Shown: piece by piece, positions 35,726 to 48,313 of the stretch | Layout: each line of letters starts with the position of its first letter | Numbering within the stretch: the stretch's first letter is position 1 | Assembly (NCBI GenBank): GCA_033002965.1 | Contig: JAURVB010012311.1 | Span: forward strand, 27,178-91,177 | Direction: 5' to 3' | Source of the DNA: Piper betle | Lineage: Eukaryota; Streptophyta; Magnoliopsida; Piperales; Piperaceae | Length of the DNA stretch: 64,000 nt | Notes under the pieces: generated by a model | What the model saw: the letters and a program-made list of their open reading frames with translations, nothing else | Databases searched by the model: none | Told to the model about the DNA's origin: nothing | Program-made: the position numbers and the translations under genes

Positions 35726-38700
35726 TTAAAAATCCATTGTCTTGATAAGAAAAGCAGTCTCCAATGCTGATTCCTTGCAAGAAAGATACTTGTTTTCCTC
35801 AACCAAGTCTACTGTTAAATTAAGTAATATGGGTCGTTTTGGGTCATAAATAGCATTTTGGCGGACCCGTGCAACCCATTTTGCTGCCTCCCACACGCCA
35901 AACCTGAAACACAGTTTACTTTCGATTGTTCAAATCTGGTCATCAAAGTTCATCTCAGGGTGTGCACTCAGTATCTAACTTCTTACTTAAATTTCTAAGC
36001 AGCTGAAGGAGGAACATGGCAGAAGTCTTATGTAACACACAAACAGAAAGGCAAAATGAATTAAAAATTTGGCAACTTCAATAAAAAAATGTAATTTTTC
36101 AGTTGTGCAAATTATTCACATGCCCAAGTTCTCCTTTAAGCAAAACTCTGCAAATAGAGTCATAGCACATACGGACAAATATTAATCAGCTCCTAACTTA
36201 ATTGGAAGTAGTCGTATCGGAGAAGCCTTTAAATAGGTAAGTGAAATCCTAGAGATACTATAAAGGCTAATGGATCACTCAGGAACATAAGCGTGAGTCA
36301 CATACCCCCATTTAAATGTCTGATGCATAAGTATGTGTGGCATAACCATACTTTAGTATACTAGTATAAGAGCAAAAAAACAATTCGGATGGTACCTCGT
36401 GTTAAAAGACGAAGTAACTAGAACTGCAGGATAAACTGCATCCTTTTGTATGTTGTCATATGGAGAATATTTACGAATAGCCAGAAAATCTTCAACATCA
36501 CCTGGATATCCAAACTCTTCATAGTCCAAGGGTAGTAATGGCAAAACAGGAGCAAGAAGTGTATGGGTAGGGTCCAGGAAAGGAACCTGCAAGAAGTAGC
36601 AATAATTTCCATTTTTCAGCCTTTCAGTCAATCACGTAGCATCTGGGGGCAAAACTAATGGTGCACGTTGCGCTTCCCTATTTGAGATCAAAGAAAGGAG
36701 ATCTGAAGTGCCAAGAAAAAAAGAGACACATGGCTGCAAATTGCAATCTACTGCAACTCGCTGATGAGGCTCTACTAGAATAGCAACACATCAATTCAAC
36801 AAGGAAATTTAGTTGACAAAAAAGAGAAAACCACATGTGCCAGCCAATTCAATTGAAAAAGTAACTGTTATTGAAAAAGATCATTCTATCTCAACTGAAT
36901 ATCCTTTTCCTGTGACGACTCCTACAAATACCCATCAAGGTCATTGACAATTAAAATGGCACTTTTTAACGAGACAACAACCCATTGACATACAGTTGCA
37001 TGTTAGCAAGTGAATGTGCAACTATTTGCAACAACAGATATGTAATACCATCATATATTGCATAACTGATGAATTTTCAGTCAAACCTAATACTACAACA
37101 CAGACCCAGACAAAGTCATCAACCAAGAAGTCATATTCTACAGACTGGCTCAACAAAGAAATAGCAAACATACTTTAAAAATCTTATAATTTTTCAACAA
37201 AACTTGCAACAAAATACCTTTAGCACTGCAGCATGAAACATACCCGGGCTTGTGTTTATAGCTGATGCAACAAGCATTCCCCCAGCACTGTAACCCCAGC
37301 CAGCAAGCTTATTCTCTTGCACAATGTTATTTTCGATCAAAAATTGAGCACAGCAAATGTAATCACGAACAGAATTTTGCTTATTTGATCGCATGCCACC
37401 TTGATGCCATTTTATACCCTTGCCACCTCCACCTCTAATATCAAAACATCAAAAGCAATTAAAATGGGTTATATGTTCATGAAGGCAAAGTAGCAATAAA
37501 CAAGTCGATCAGAAATATGATTTACAGCCCCACAATGGAAGAATGCATGTGCCACTTGACCCATCCCATACATTGAAAGGTCCATCTAACACTAAACAAT
37601 CCAAAGTTAGCAATAACTAAAGCCACGTGATCTAAATCATTGCATTGAAAATCAAGCTGGGAGTGCAGTGAATATCAAAGAAAAGATCAACGGGAAAATT
37701 TTTTTCCCAAACTATAATCTATCCCGACATTGGTCAAACTATTTTTTAACGCACAAGATTTATAACAATACAATAAATAAATAAATAAAAACTATCACAT
37801 ACCTAACATCTGCATATGCTATCACCCAGCCTCGGTCTAGAAGGCTCTTTTGCTCACTCCGCCATCTCTTGTCTAATAACTCGCCATATGATCCATGACC
37901 ATGGAGCAAACCTGGGTTTTGACCGTCTTGCTTGAGCTTGCGTGAGTACACTACTGTCAAGGGCACTGTCACATCATGTGATGGAACCTCATACTGTTCA
38001 CAGGCGTAATATTCCGACAGGTCATTCCATGAACTTTCTAATCCATCACACTTGACAGAAAAGTCTTTATTCTTTGAAGGTGAAAATTGTTCTAGAGGAG
38101 CATTGTGAGTTCCATAAAGAGCCCGTGTTCTTTGCAGCAGGATATTTTCTTGTTGAACAATGGCCCACTTGGCATTTGATAAATTATAATCAACCACGGC
38201 ATCAGGCATCTACATTATGAAATCCAAATTTGTAGCAAATGCTTATTTACAGATGGAATTTAGATGTCAGAAGATTGCAGTAAAGCAAGGAATAGATAAC
38301 GTTTACAACGTTGACATACCACAGGCGACGAGATAATAAAACGCATAATTGATGAGTGAAAATCATAGTTTGGTCCAGGTGAGATTTGACAAACATGCTC
38401 GGGAAGAGGTAGAAAACATGGACTAAGGGCATTCAAAAGGACTCCATTCTGCAAGAACAAATCATTTCTTCAACATCATACTAAAAATGAAATTTCACGG
38501 AAAAAATTTTAACCATAAGAAATTATATCAATTAAAAGCAACCCTAATATAAAAGCTTGTTCACAACTGTTCAGGCAAGAATTAATATGAAAAAATATAT
38601 ATACAGAAGAACTGTTCATAGATGATCAATATAGATCTTTTTTCTTTCTATAAAGAATACAATTGGTGAAAAAGATGAAGGTGTTGCTTTTATGATAGGC

Positions 38701-41700
38701 TATCTGGCTCAAGTAAGGTGCACTTCTAAGGCGTTTAACCATAAGCACATGCAAGAGAAATTAGATTGAAAATTGCATGAATTGTGAGAAGAGCTACAAT
38801 ACTACCGTGCATGCCATTTGGAAGTAAAGAACAACAGAATGAAGGGCATTAGCAAGTTTTGGCACTTCAAAGGGCTAAAGGATACTTTATGGCTGTAAGA
38901 AAGGAGATAGAGATGGAGCTCAAATTTTGTAATAGCCTACCACAGAGAGTATAAACCTATCCCCCAAAGGATAAATCCACCCTCAAAAAATAAAAGGATA
39001 AATCCACCCTCAACATATACTTCTAAGTTGGTTAAACCACCCTAGAAAAATGCTAAATGAACATACAGACATACACATATGCATACACATAATGCATACA
39101 GAAAAGATTAACCAATAGCCATCACTCATCAGCCTACCCTTCTTGGCAGAGTGACTTGCAGGTAAGTTATTCACAATCAGGGATGCCTCTTTTTTCTTTT
39201 CTTTTTTTTTTGATGGAGAGGGATACCCAATTTTAGAAGAAGTCCAATAAAAAAGTCCTTGAAATAGCCTTCTACATTAGTTACTAAGGGCGATAAGGGA
39301 ATAGAATTGGAGGAAATTTCAAAATAGCGCTTCCCAATCTCCCTAAAGTTCAACCTTGGGGCAAAGAAAACTTCCTTGCAGTCATAACACCATGTAGATG
39401 CCTCATATAACCCATACAGAAGAAAAAAGCTTGATTCCACTTACATTTGTGTTCATGTTCAAAGGAAGAGGTATAGAACATAATCTGTAGGCATTGCTAA
39501 CCCTCAAGATAAACACTAAATGTGAACAACATATATCCACATCCTCAAGACTAATTCCAGGTTCTCCAAGAAGCACGTTCTGGGGAAAAAAAATGCCAAA
39601 GAAACAGTTAAATGTGATCCAGATATTGTCTGTTAGAATAAAATATAAATGTCCGTGTGGCAATACAAACAGTACTATTTGACTATAAGTATAAACTGAA
39701 ATTATCAATGTAACTTAGTACATACAGTTAATCCATTCCTGGAAGATAATGGCCAATGTCAATTTTGATAAGTATTTTACTGCCCTCAACCTTAGTTTTG
39801 ATTTGAATATGTTGAAAACGTATAATAAATTTTGGGTATGAAAGAATTACAGCTCACTAGCAAACCTCCCAAGTTCCCACACCTGCACTTCCAACAGGTG
39901 CACGAAGAAGATAGTGGGAATCTGCAGAAGAATCCGAACTTTTCCTACCAGCATTTGTAAACATATAAAGAAATCCCTGGTGATGCTCAACTATACAGTG
40001 AGCTTGGTGTCTACATTCCCATGCTAAAGTCATTCCAGCAAAGGGATCAGCCCCATTTAGCATGTACACCTGCAAGAAATGCTAGTGGTTAGACACTTTA
40101 TATGAACCTGAAACACAATCCTGAGCCACAAAACTTTGTTGATACCTTGGAAGAAGTATTTGAAAATGTATGCACCATAATAAATTGGAAATCCTTGGTA
40201 TTCCGGATGTTAACATAAGTGGTTTCATCTAATTCTTCCAAGATCATTGTGTCATCCTTTCCAGAACCAATGGTAGAGCAAAAAACCCTAATATGAAAGA
40301 ATGGATCATCAAGTAGTTATTTCTTGATCAGCCAACCAAAGAGAAATAGAGAGGCAGGGAAGGGAAGAAGGAAGAGGGTGGGGAGTGGGGTGGAGTTTGT
40401 GATGTAGATGGGGAGAACTCTTCCATGCATATTACATGAAGAAGAGAAGAGATGACGACCAACCTGAAAGGTCTCTTATTAGAATCTGTGATAGTGTAAA
40501 GTAAGGTCTGCCCATCCTTTGCCCACGCTAAATTGGCAACATTGCTTATCTGTGGCATATCACACAGCAATCCTGTAGCTAAATTCCTCACAGATAAAAC
40601 AAAGTGGTCATTTTCTTTATCATACATTGTGTACGCAAGGAATTGATGATCTGGAGACACCTCTGAAAGTTCTTCACAAGCATAACCTGTAATAGTTCAA
40701 GAAATTCAGCGACATACTAAGAAACATAAGTACAAACAAAGGGATGAAGAGGTGGGAACAAAAGGCATGTTTTCCATGGAAACAATGATAACCATACAGA
40801 CCACCAAATCTCTCTGCTTCTTGATTATAATCCAACAGTTTTTCCTCTATTCTCTTCCCAGAGGTATAGTCAAATCCTGCTGAAGGAGAATTATATGTAA
40901 TGAATTCCTCATGCAAACTTGCTGATCGTCGGCACAGAACAGAATACTGCTTCCCTTCTTCCACTCGCCTGTAGTACAGCCTATAACAAAATAAAACATA
41001 AAAATCAACCTAATGATAGCAGAAAAAGCCTCAAAGAAGAGAAAAATGTCAATCTGCAGTTGGTGGACAATATGGAAGAAGCAGAAATAAGAGACAACAA
41101 AAGTAAAGTGGAGGTCACAACAACAATTGAACAAATTAAGAGATGTAATTTTCATGTAGGTAAAGTATTTGATGATCCCAATATTCAGAATAACTTAATA
41201 ATCAAACCATTAAGTTCTATTCATCATGAGTAGACAGACAATATGACTGAAGTGGAACTCTCATAAACATTTGAACAAATCAAACAGACATACTACTCAT
41301 GTAAGTAACTGTTTGATGATTCGAATATTCAGAATAATTAAAAGCCAAACCATTCTGACTTATAGTTGATTAAAAAATGTAAAAAAGGAAGAAACATAGA
41401 AACTTAAGCTTACTTCTCGAATTAAGCTCTATTCATGAGTAGACAGACAATATGACTCAAGTGGAACTCACTTAAACAAATCAAACATTAATAGTACTCA
41501 TGTAAGTAACTGTTTGATTATTCCAATATTCAGAATAATTAACAGCCAAACCATTCTAACTTATAATAGATTTAAATAAAATCTAAAAAAAGGAACAAAC
41601 ACAGAAATTTCCACTCACCCTTGAATAGAGCCTGAATAAAGAGCACATACTACTCAACAAAACAAGTATTCAACAGGTACAGAAACACTGAAACAGAAAC

Positions 41701-42214
41701 ATCTCAAACAATATTGAAGAAACCAAATGACACATAGTGAGATGCATGAATGAAGCATACAGAAAGCAAAATAATAATAATAAATAAAATAAAAAACCAA
41801 AAAAGGAAAAAAGCAAGCAAATTTATGTCACAAGGAGGCAGACCATGGCCCCCAGCGGACTGGGGAGTGGAGAGGAGAGGCCATGCGGCCGGCCATCTCG
41901 GTGAGCAGCTTCCGCTGCAATCGCTCGGTGCCGGCCATGATGGCCTCGATGTACTTCTCCTCTTGCTCCATGCACACCTCCATGTGCCGCATCGCCACCT
42001 TGTCGGAGAGCTCCGACATCCATCGGAAGGGGTCGTGCCATGTCTGGCCGTGAAGGGTGTAGGCGAAGGGCTTCTCCGGCGGTTTGGGGGGCGACGGCGG
42101 CGGGGTCGGCGGCGTTTTCGGCGCTCGGGTCGATGCTCTGGTCTTTGAGTGGGCGAGGCGGCGGAGGGCGGCGGCAACAGCTGCCGCGCCGCGGCTGCTC
42201 GAACGGCGGAGCAT
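35726..42214 (-). CDS. Prolyl oligopeptidase / oligopeptidase B family protein (At1g69020 type), 11 exons
   Basis: S9 family alpha/beta-hydrolase with an N-terminal beta-propeller. Exons on the minus strand: 42214-41844, 40980-40793, 40686-40464, 40287-40146, 40069-39866, 39579-39445, 38448-38320, 38209-37803, 37434-37218, 36586-36396, 35903-35726. All have GT-AG borders and compatible phases, giving 794 residues with no break. The Ala/Arg-rich start MLRRSSSRGAAAVAAALRRL suggests an organellar presequence. The propeller part includes QTWHDPFRWMSELSDKVA and SISLED-type strands. The hydrolase part includes HGHGSYGELLDKRW, the nucleophile elbow GWGYSAGGMLVASAINTSPG and DYEEFGYPGDVEDFLAIRKY. The serine is present. 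The Asp position reads Asn (TSSFNTRFGVWE) and the last exon has no His, so the catalytic triad looks incomplete. Intron 1 holds a direct repeat. Confidence 0.93.
41219..41612. repeat. Direct repeat of about 205 bp in intron 1 of the peptidase gene
   Basis: Copy 1 (about 41219-41426) and copy 2 (about 41427-41612) share GAGTAGACAGACAATATGAC, TACTCATGTAAGTAACTGTT and AATATTCAGAATAATTAA. A partial third match precedes them at 41150-41220. Confidence 0.8.
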
Positions 42215-43450
42215 TGCCAGCGACGGCGAGGAAATCAGCGGTTTAATAGCGGGCAGCGGTCACGCGTCCGGATAATAGGTTTACGTTCAGAAAATAAAAA
42301 ATGTGTTCGACTTGCTGTTTGCTTTGGAATGGGTAATTAATGATATTTTTAAAGAAAATTATTGATAATTTTAATAATTAAAATTTAATGATTTTCCCAG
42401 AGATTTAATTTTAATCTTTGGTAATTACCAAAAAGTTATTATAATTATCTATTTAAACATTGGAAAATAACATTAATTTTCAGAAATCAGATCAAATAAA
42501 TATGTTGGCTGATTTGAAATTGACAGCTGCAAGGATTATGAGCAAAACTTTGACACTAATTTTTTATGCTTTGTTTAAAATTCGAACTAAATGTATTTAA
42601 ATTTAATAAAATATTTAATTTAATTTAATTTATTTCTTTAATATGTCATTATCGTCTATTTAGTATATCATTTTATATATCTATTCTTACTAATTAATTT
42701 ATTATTATTAATAAAAAAACTCAATATTGGCACATCAAATAAAAATATAAGAAAATTTTTAAAATATAATAAAAATATCTATTACACGGTATTATGGGTT
42801 CAAATCTCGTTAATTTCAATTTTTTTAAAAATAAAAATAAAAATATATTTTATAGTAAATAAAAATGATACAGAGACCAAGGTTCGTTCCTCCCTTTCGA
42901 TTTTGTCTTTGGGATTCATTAGCTTCAAAACTCTACAAGGATCTCACACTGAAAAATGGTTTAGGTTGGCTTCGGACGTACTAAGACTGTGCCTGTGCAG
43001 TTCACAGAGAGATATTATGTGTGGTTTTTTATTGAATTAAAGAGAGGTTGGAAAAAAAAAGATTTGAGGATGGTGATAGTAGGATCAAAGTGATGACATA
43101 GGATGGATCATTGCGATCTTGTGTCTAAGATAAGGGAGAGTGAACACAATAATATCACAAAAATGTTGATTTGGAAATGTGCTTAGACTGTTCCCGTGCA
43201 GTTAGGAATAGATATGACAAGTTCTTATGTAATGATGGATTAAAGAGAGGTAGATGAAGACCAAGGATGGAGGCGGTTGGGGATGATGTGAACATGTATA
43301 GTTGCCATGTTCATGTGGTCTGAGATTGGAAGAAGTGATGCAATAAGATCTGCATACACGAACCAAGGTGGCGATATCGATAATACTATGTTCTGTAGCA
43401 AATATTGTTTTTTAAGATGAATAACTTTTTTTTTTTTTTTTTGCTTTCAG
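42215..43450. other. Promoter side of the peptidase gene, then AT-rich DNA
   Basis: No gene seen. At 42980-43260 a phrase is imperfectly repeated about 200 bp apart (GACTGTGCCTGTGCAGTT and GACTGTTCCCGTGCAGTT, each followed by ATTAAAGAGAGGT). A poly-T run at about 43428-43442 precedes the fragment at 43451. Confidence 0.5.
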
Positions 43451-44320
43451 CTTTATAATGTATTGGAGGCTTTCCATGGGAATTCTGACTGTAATTCTAT
43501 TTCTGTAAGTTATAGTTATCGTTGTTGCCTATCTCACTATGATAGAGTGTGTGTGCTGGAGTTTGAGGAATGAGGAAAACAAGATTCTCTTTCACAGGTT
43601 ACCATGGTGTATTCACCCACAAATCATTTTCATGAATGGCCTCATAACTGTGTGGAAGAAATCATTTCTCTTTTGGTGTGTTTTTTTTTTTAAATTTATG
43701 GTTAAATTTCCTTTCCATTAGGATACAATTCATCATACTGGCTTCGAATCTCACTGCATGTGTTTGACTATACCAGGTTAATTGTCTATCAGTTTTGAGC
43801 CGGTTTGTTAGACACATTTGCGGAAAAAATTTTGTAGCACTTTCCAGTTTTCTTTTGGAAGATGTGTGCATTGGTTATTTCTGTACACACGTTTCTTATT
43901 CGCATGGTGGTATGACTTTATTTTGGTGAAAGTATGATGCAGGGGAGTCCCTGGAAAGGATTTGTAAAGACACTTTATCATACACTGAGGTGAAGCCATT
44001 AATTTTGAAGGTCCATAGTAAAAACTTTGAAGCTAGAGGAGATTCATCGAGATGGAGCCTATCTTTCGGTATTGCATGGCCTTTTTATGAATGAACGTGA
44101 AGCTAACGAGGATTCAGACGAAATAAATGCTTCTGTTGGTGTAAATGGGAACTGTTTGGAATTAAAGGCTGTCTTACTGGGAGCTATCGTTAGGCTTTTC
44201 TGCTCTTTTGTTAGTGATGATTGGTTGGAGGAACCGAGTGACAGTTTGTCAGATGAGCTATTAAGTCTTGTTGGCATTGCAAGAAGCACTATTTTTATTC
44301 ATAATACCAAGAAACATTAA
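43451..44320 (+). pseudogene. Unrecognised multi-exon gene fragment
   Basis: An exon-like block at 43451-43504 (LYNVLEAFHGNSDCNSIS) is bounded by CAG and GTAAGT. A second starts at a CAG acceptor (43943) with GSPWKGFVKTLYHTLR, then meets stops. It reopens in the same frame as LEEIHRDGAYLSVLHGLF, continues through ELKAVLLGAIVRLFCSFV and DDWLEEPSDSLSDELLSLVG, and stops at 44320. The composition and splice borders look like real protein sequence from an alpha-helical, leucine-rich protein. I do not recognise the family. In-frame stops between the blocks indicate decay. Confidence 0.45.
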
Positions 44321-44367
44321 TGCATCATTAGACCATCCTAAATGGTAGATCTGAATGTCTCCTCCAT

Positions 44368-45355
44368 TTACTGGAAGTTGCTGTTCTTCCTGGTCTTGAA
44401 GAAATCACCCCAGTTGTAAGCCGTGTACTTAGCCCGGTGTAATGTGCTGGGTTGAAGAAATAAGGGATGGAAACTTGGGTTGAAGAAATAAGGGATGGAA
44501 ACTCTCTCCCTTTCGGAGTTCACCATCACTCTTTGCTCGGCACTTTCATATTTTTCGTTGCTCCAAACCTGTTCCCAATTACCAGATGCAATTAGAAGAA
44601 TTAGTCTAATTTCATTGCCTTCAACATACCCAAAAACCCACTCAAGGACAAATTAATCACGAAATGTGTTGTCCATAGAGCATTACTTACTTGAATGAGG
44701 TCTCCCATGTTGATAATGTAAGAGCCGGGGATGGGCTTCACACGCACCCATTCGCAGTTGGATTTGGCCTTCACGTCGAGTCCTCCGACATCAGCTTGGT
44801 AGAGAATGGTAAGCGCCCCGCCATTATTGTGGCGGCCGACGCCGAGGGACAAGGCGGGTAGTGGTTGAGTCGAACAAAGGTGGTTTGGATCTTGAAGAAG
44901 CCATTCAAGCGTTGGGCGGGGAGGCCTAGGCTAATGGAGATGAGCTCTAGCAACAGGAAAGCCAGCTTCTCCATTGCCTTCCTATATTGCCTCGCACTTT
45001 CACTGTTACATTGGGATGTCTACTAATCAATATTTGTTGGCACAAAACCAACCAACAGATTAGTGGTTCAATTCATCATTACCTCAACTCGGGAGGATAC
45101 TCAGGCCACCGGCTCTTAAGCTCTTGCAATTCATCACTCCCAGGATGAGCACTAGGAATGAAAGTTGGATCCTCAACAACGAAATCAAACACCTCCTTCC
45201 AGTCCCTAACATTCTTGGCGTGCTCTGTGCCATAGTATCCCAGCGGGTTCGCCTCATCTCTTCTCACCTTCCTCTTCTCCTCCGCAGGTTGGTTGAAGAA
45301 GCACCTTGCGCCTTCGATGGGACGCCATAATTCACCGCCTAGAAGCAATTAATCA
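44368..45355 (-). pseudogene. 2-oxoglutarate/Fe(II)-dependent dioxygenase, inactivated
   Basis: The family hydroxylates or desaturates small metabolites. The N-terminal exon(s) are absent. VNYGVPSK (from VNHGVP) at about 45345 and CFFNQPAEEKRKVRRDE lie in different frames. The frame to 45079 encodes GYYGTEHAKNVRDWKEVFDF and PEYPPELR. The next exon (about 45009 to 44690) gives RKAMEKLAFLLLELISISLG and RLNHYPPCPS, then loses frame; LGVGRHNNGGALTILYQADV follows. The last exon gives VWSNEKYESAEQRVMVNSER and VSIPYFFNP, a 28 bp tandem duplication and a broken tail AKYTAYNWGDFFKTRK. The iron ligands are damaged: HxD reads HNN, and the distal His (EHR in relatives) is Gln in EQR. Frame errors plus lost ligands make it dead. 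Confidence 0.88.
44448..44503. repeat. 28 bp perfect tandem duplication
   Basis: Units 44448-44475 and 44476-44503 are identical (they start TGGGTTGAAGAAATAAGG). The duplication lies in the last exon of the dioxygenase pseudogene and breaks its frame after FNP. Confidence 0.95.
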
Positions 45356-47473
45356 AGGTCACTAATTAATGACTCCTATTCATATTCATATACTCAATGC
45401 TAACTTCTCTAGTTGAATTAGAATACAGTATAGGTGGCTGATGCTGCCTATGTGGTAAAACAACTTACCAAGTGCTAATAAGTGTTATAGCTGCAGGCAA
45501 GGAGGTGTCGAGGTTGAAAGAAGGACCGAGATTTGGTGCTGGGACGGTTAGCAGCATATGCGTCGGCAGTGAGTACCGAGCATAGTGCTACATGGCGCTA
45601 AGGAAACCTCAAGATGGTTTGGGGCAGTTGCGTGACATGCAGCTGTGGACGAGCAGTGCCGAGCATGGGTGGAGTGAGGTCGTGACCATGACCGAGCGTG
45701 CCTATGCGAGTACCGAGCATGTGCGTGATATGGGTCGAGCAGTGTCGAGACCTGTGGTCGGGCGCGATCAAGTGTGATTGAGCGGCGCCGAGGAGTTTGG
45801 TCGATGCCTGGAGCGAGCATGGTGCCGAGCGGGTTCGGTGTATGCGCGCTGCAACGTGCCGGGGTTTATAGCGCTACAAATAGCGGCACGAGGCGAGCAG
45901 CGTGCACAGGCGCCATTGCCAACGTGCGCACGAGCGCGATGCAGACGTTGCGGGCGAGCGAGCGTGGGCGAGCGAGCGTGCACGAGCACGTTGGGCCGAG
46001 ACGTGCAAGCGTGGGCGCGACTAGTGGTGAGCGGTGCGTGCAGCAACTAGTGCACGAGCGGTGCCGACACAAATACAGGTATTCAGACATGGTAGCGGCT
46101 AGGTGGTTCGGCAGGGACCGTGTTGCTGGTATTTGGTGCGCACATAGCGGCTAGGGGTTGGCACGTGAGGTTGATCGGGCGTTGGCTCAGGTTTGAACCA
46201 GTAAGGTTTGACCATGTAGCCGACATGTTTATCTACATTGGTGTATTCCAGAAATTATAGATGGCGTTGTGGATAAGATCTTGTGAATATATGATCTTCT
46301 CCACGAACCAATGAGAGATCAGTGGTGACTCATTGGAGATAACCTCGACACGAGTCTTGGAGATAAACATGAGCGAATCTGGATGCTGTGTTGGACTAGA
46401 GAAGACCTCCAGTGGATATGGAGAATATCCGGTTGCAACTAACACATCTAGGCGTATTTGATGAAGATGAATTCAGAAAATACAAGGCACAACAAGTAGA
46501 AGACAATTGACGGAGCAATTGTGGAGAACTGGACGTTGTGCATTCTTGGTGGAGGAGAATAGCCTGATTGAGCAAGGAGATTGTTAGGTGTTGTTGCAGC
46601 CTACCCGTCGAGTTTGGGTGGGGATACCTAGTTGATGACTACTGGTTGGTGTGGTCGTGCGTTTGCCTTTAGGGTCAGGTACGCGTCTGGTTTTGTAGCA
46701 ACCTCGTTGTATCGGGTTAGTGCATGTTATTGGGTTGATCAGGGGGTCGACCTTGGGGTTGTGAGTTAGTCTCGTAGGCGAGTTGAGAGGCTGGGTCGTG
46801 GGGTTGCATATCCACGACCAACAAGTAGTCAAGGTGAGCGATTACTTGTAATATCCTTTGTTTATTGTTTGAATAAAAGTTGGGTGGATTCCTGTAATTG
46901 AGTAGTGTGATTGTCGTATTTGGAAGCCGAGGTGCTAGACCGTGAGTCCGGGGCTGGTGCGTGTCGGGTGTGGGTGACCGGCACTTGGGGCGAACTTACT
47001 ACGGATGCCTCATACGCTGGATTTGGTGATCGAACCGGCTGTTCGCACAGTAAGCACTATCGACAGTTGGGCACGTGCTGCTAGCCGGGTGTGCAAGCCT
47101 TCGCGAGAGCGCTACCTTTCATTGTACCGCTACAAATAGCGGTACTCGGCTGCACATGGCAGTGAGGCTGGTGTTCCCAGGAAGGGAATACGCCACACGG
47201 GTAGGGTTTTGGTCGAAAAATTTTAGGCTAGAAACGACCCCGTGATAGGAAGGGCCATGTTTTTGCATGTACAGAGGTAGAGATGGGATATAGAAGATGA
47301 CCAAAGTATGGGTGCAATTGGCGTCTCTTTGCTAAATGTTGAGATTATTAAGTCTGTAAGCGGCGTGGAGTGGAATGAACCTGGACGCAAAAGCAGGGAG
47401 TGTGTGGCATGGAGATGCTTGTATTTGGCCTTTTTTGTCGGGTTAGGCTCCATGAAAGGTACGTACCTTCGAA
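45356..47473. other. Gene-free region with GC-rich low-complexity DNA and a hairpin motif
   Basis: From 45480 to 46180 the DNA is rich in GAGCG/GTGC words and open on both strands with no recognisable protein. A 9 bp perfect hairpin lies at 47124-47145 (GTACCGCTA, loop CAAA, TAGCGGTAC), and a related imperfect one at 45856-45890. This may be an old transposon, but no ends were found. Confidence 0.4.
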
Positions 47474-48313
47474 GCTGGGTTGCATGAATTGTCGATTCCG
47501 AACCGATTTAACTTGGATGGGAGGAAAACCGATTCAAAAACCCATTAAATCAGTTTTCATCTGAATCGGTCCGTGAATCAGCTGATTTGAGCCGATTTGG
47601 GATCGGCCCAAATCGGCCGATTCCGGGCGCGGTGGGGCGGAGCGCGGCGGGGTGGGGCGGCGGCGGTGGCGGCGAGGAGGGACAGGGTGGGGCTGGCGGG
47701 AGGCGGGTGCAAGGTGAGGCGCAGCGGGCTAGGGCAGGGCGGGCAGGGAGGGGGCGGGGCACGGCTGGTGGGGCTGGCAGGGGAGGCGAGGGCAGGGTGG
47801 GTCTGGGCGGGTATGGGCGAGGGCGGATTTGGGGGGCAAAGGCGTGGCAGGCGCAGGGCCGGGCACAGTGCAGAGCAAGTCTGGGGGAAGGGGGCGCAGT
47901 AGCGGCGGCGGCGACAGCGACGGGGAAGGAGGGCAGATGAGGGAGAGAAAGGGCGAGTGAAAGAAATAATACTCAGTGGCATTTTTGTAATTCAAAACTT
48001 GACTCGTATCAACTAGAGTCAAAAATAATAATTAACTCTAAATAATTTTAAAAAATTCTTAAAAAATATTAAAAAATATCATAAAATATCATAAAATATA
48101 ATACACACAATAATATCAAAATGATATCAATATCTAATTTTTATATATTTATATTATGAATTGTCAAATTATTATGTATGATTGATTTAGACCTATTCAA
48201 ACCGATTCAACTGAACTGATTCATGTCCGATTTAGACCGATTCCGATTCCGGAATCTGACTCCTTCAAAAACTGATTCCGATTTTGATTCTGATTCCGAT
48301 TTATACAACCATG
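47474..48313. mobile_element. hAT-like non-autonomous element with GC-rich core
   Basis: Ends are GCTGGGTTGCATGAATT on the left and, inverted, CATGGTTGTATAAAT on the right. The flanks CCTTCGAA (47466-47473) and CCTTCGAG (48314-48321) are an 8 bp duplication with one mismatch. Subterminal zones are packed with GATTCCGA/CCGATT-type words on both sides. The centre (about 47630-47935) is a G-rich, C-poor low-complexity block; its open frames are compositional. No transposase. Confidence 0.75.

Noticed and set aside
42780..42850. tRNA or SINE from GGGTTCAAATCTC (B-box-like)
   Set aside because: No matching A box or cloverleaf upstream at the right distance.
45768..46154. Several frames of 70-126 codons rich in Arg/Ala/His
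   Set aside because: Low-complexity GAGCG/GTGC repeats give open frames in most phases.
47578..47982. Overlapping Pro/Arg-rich frames
   Set aside because: GC-rich low complexity inside the hAT-like element; no domain.
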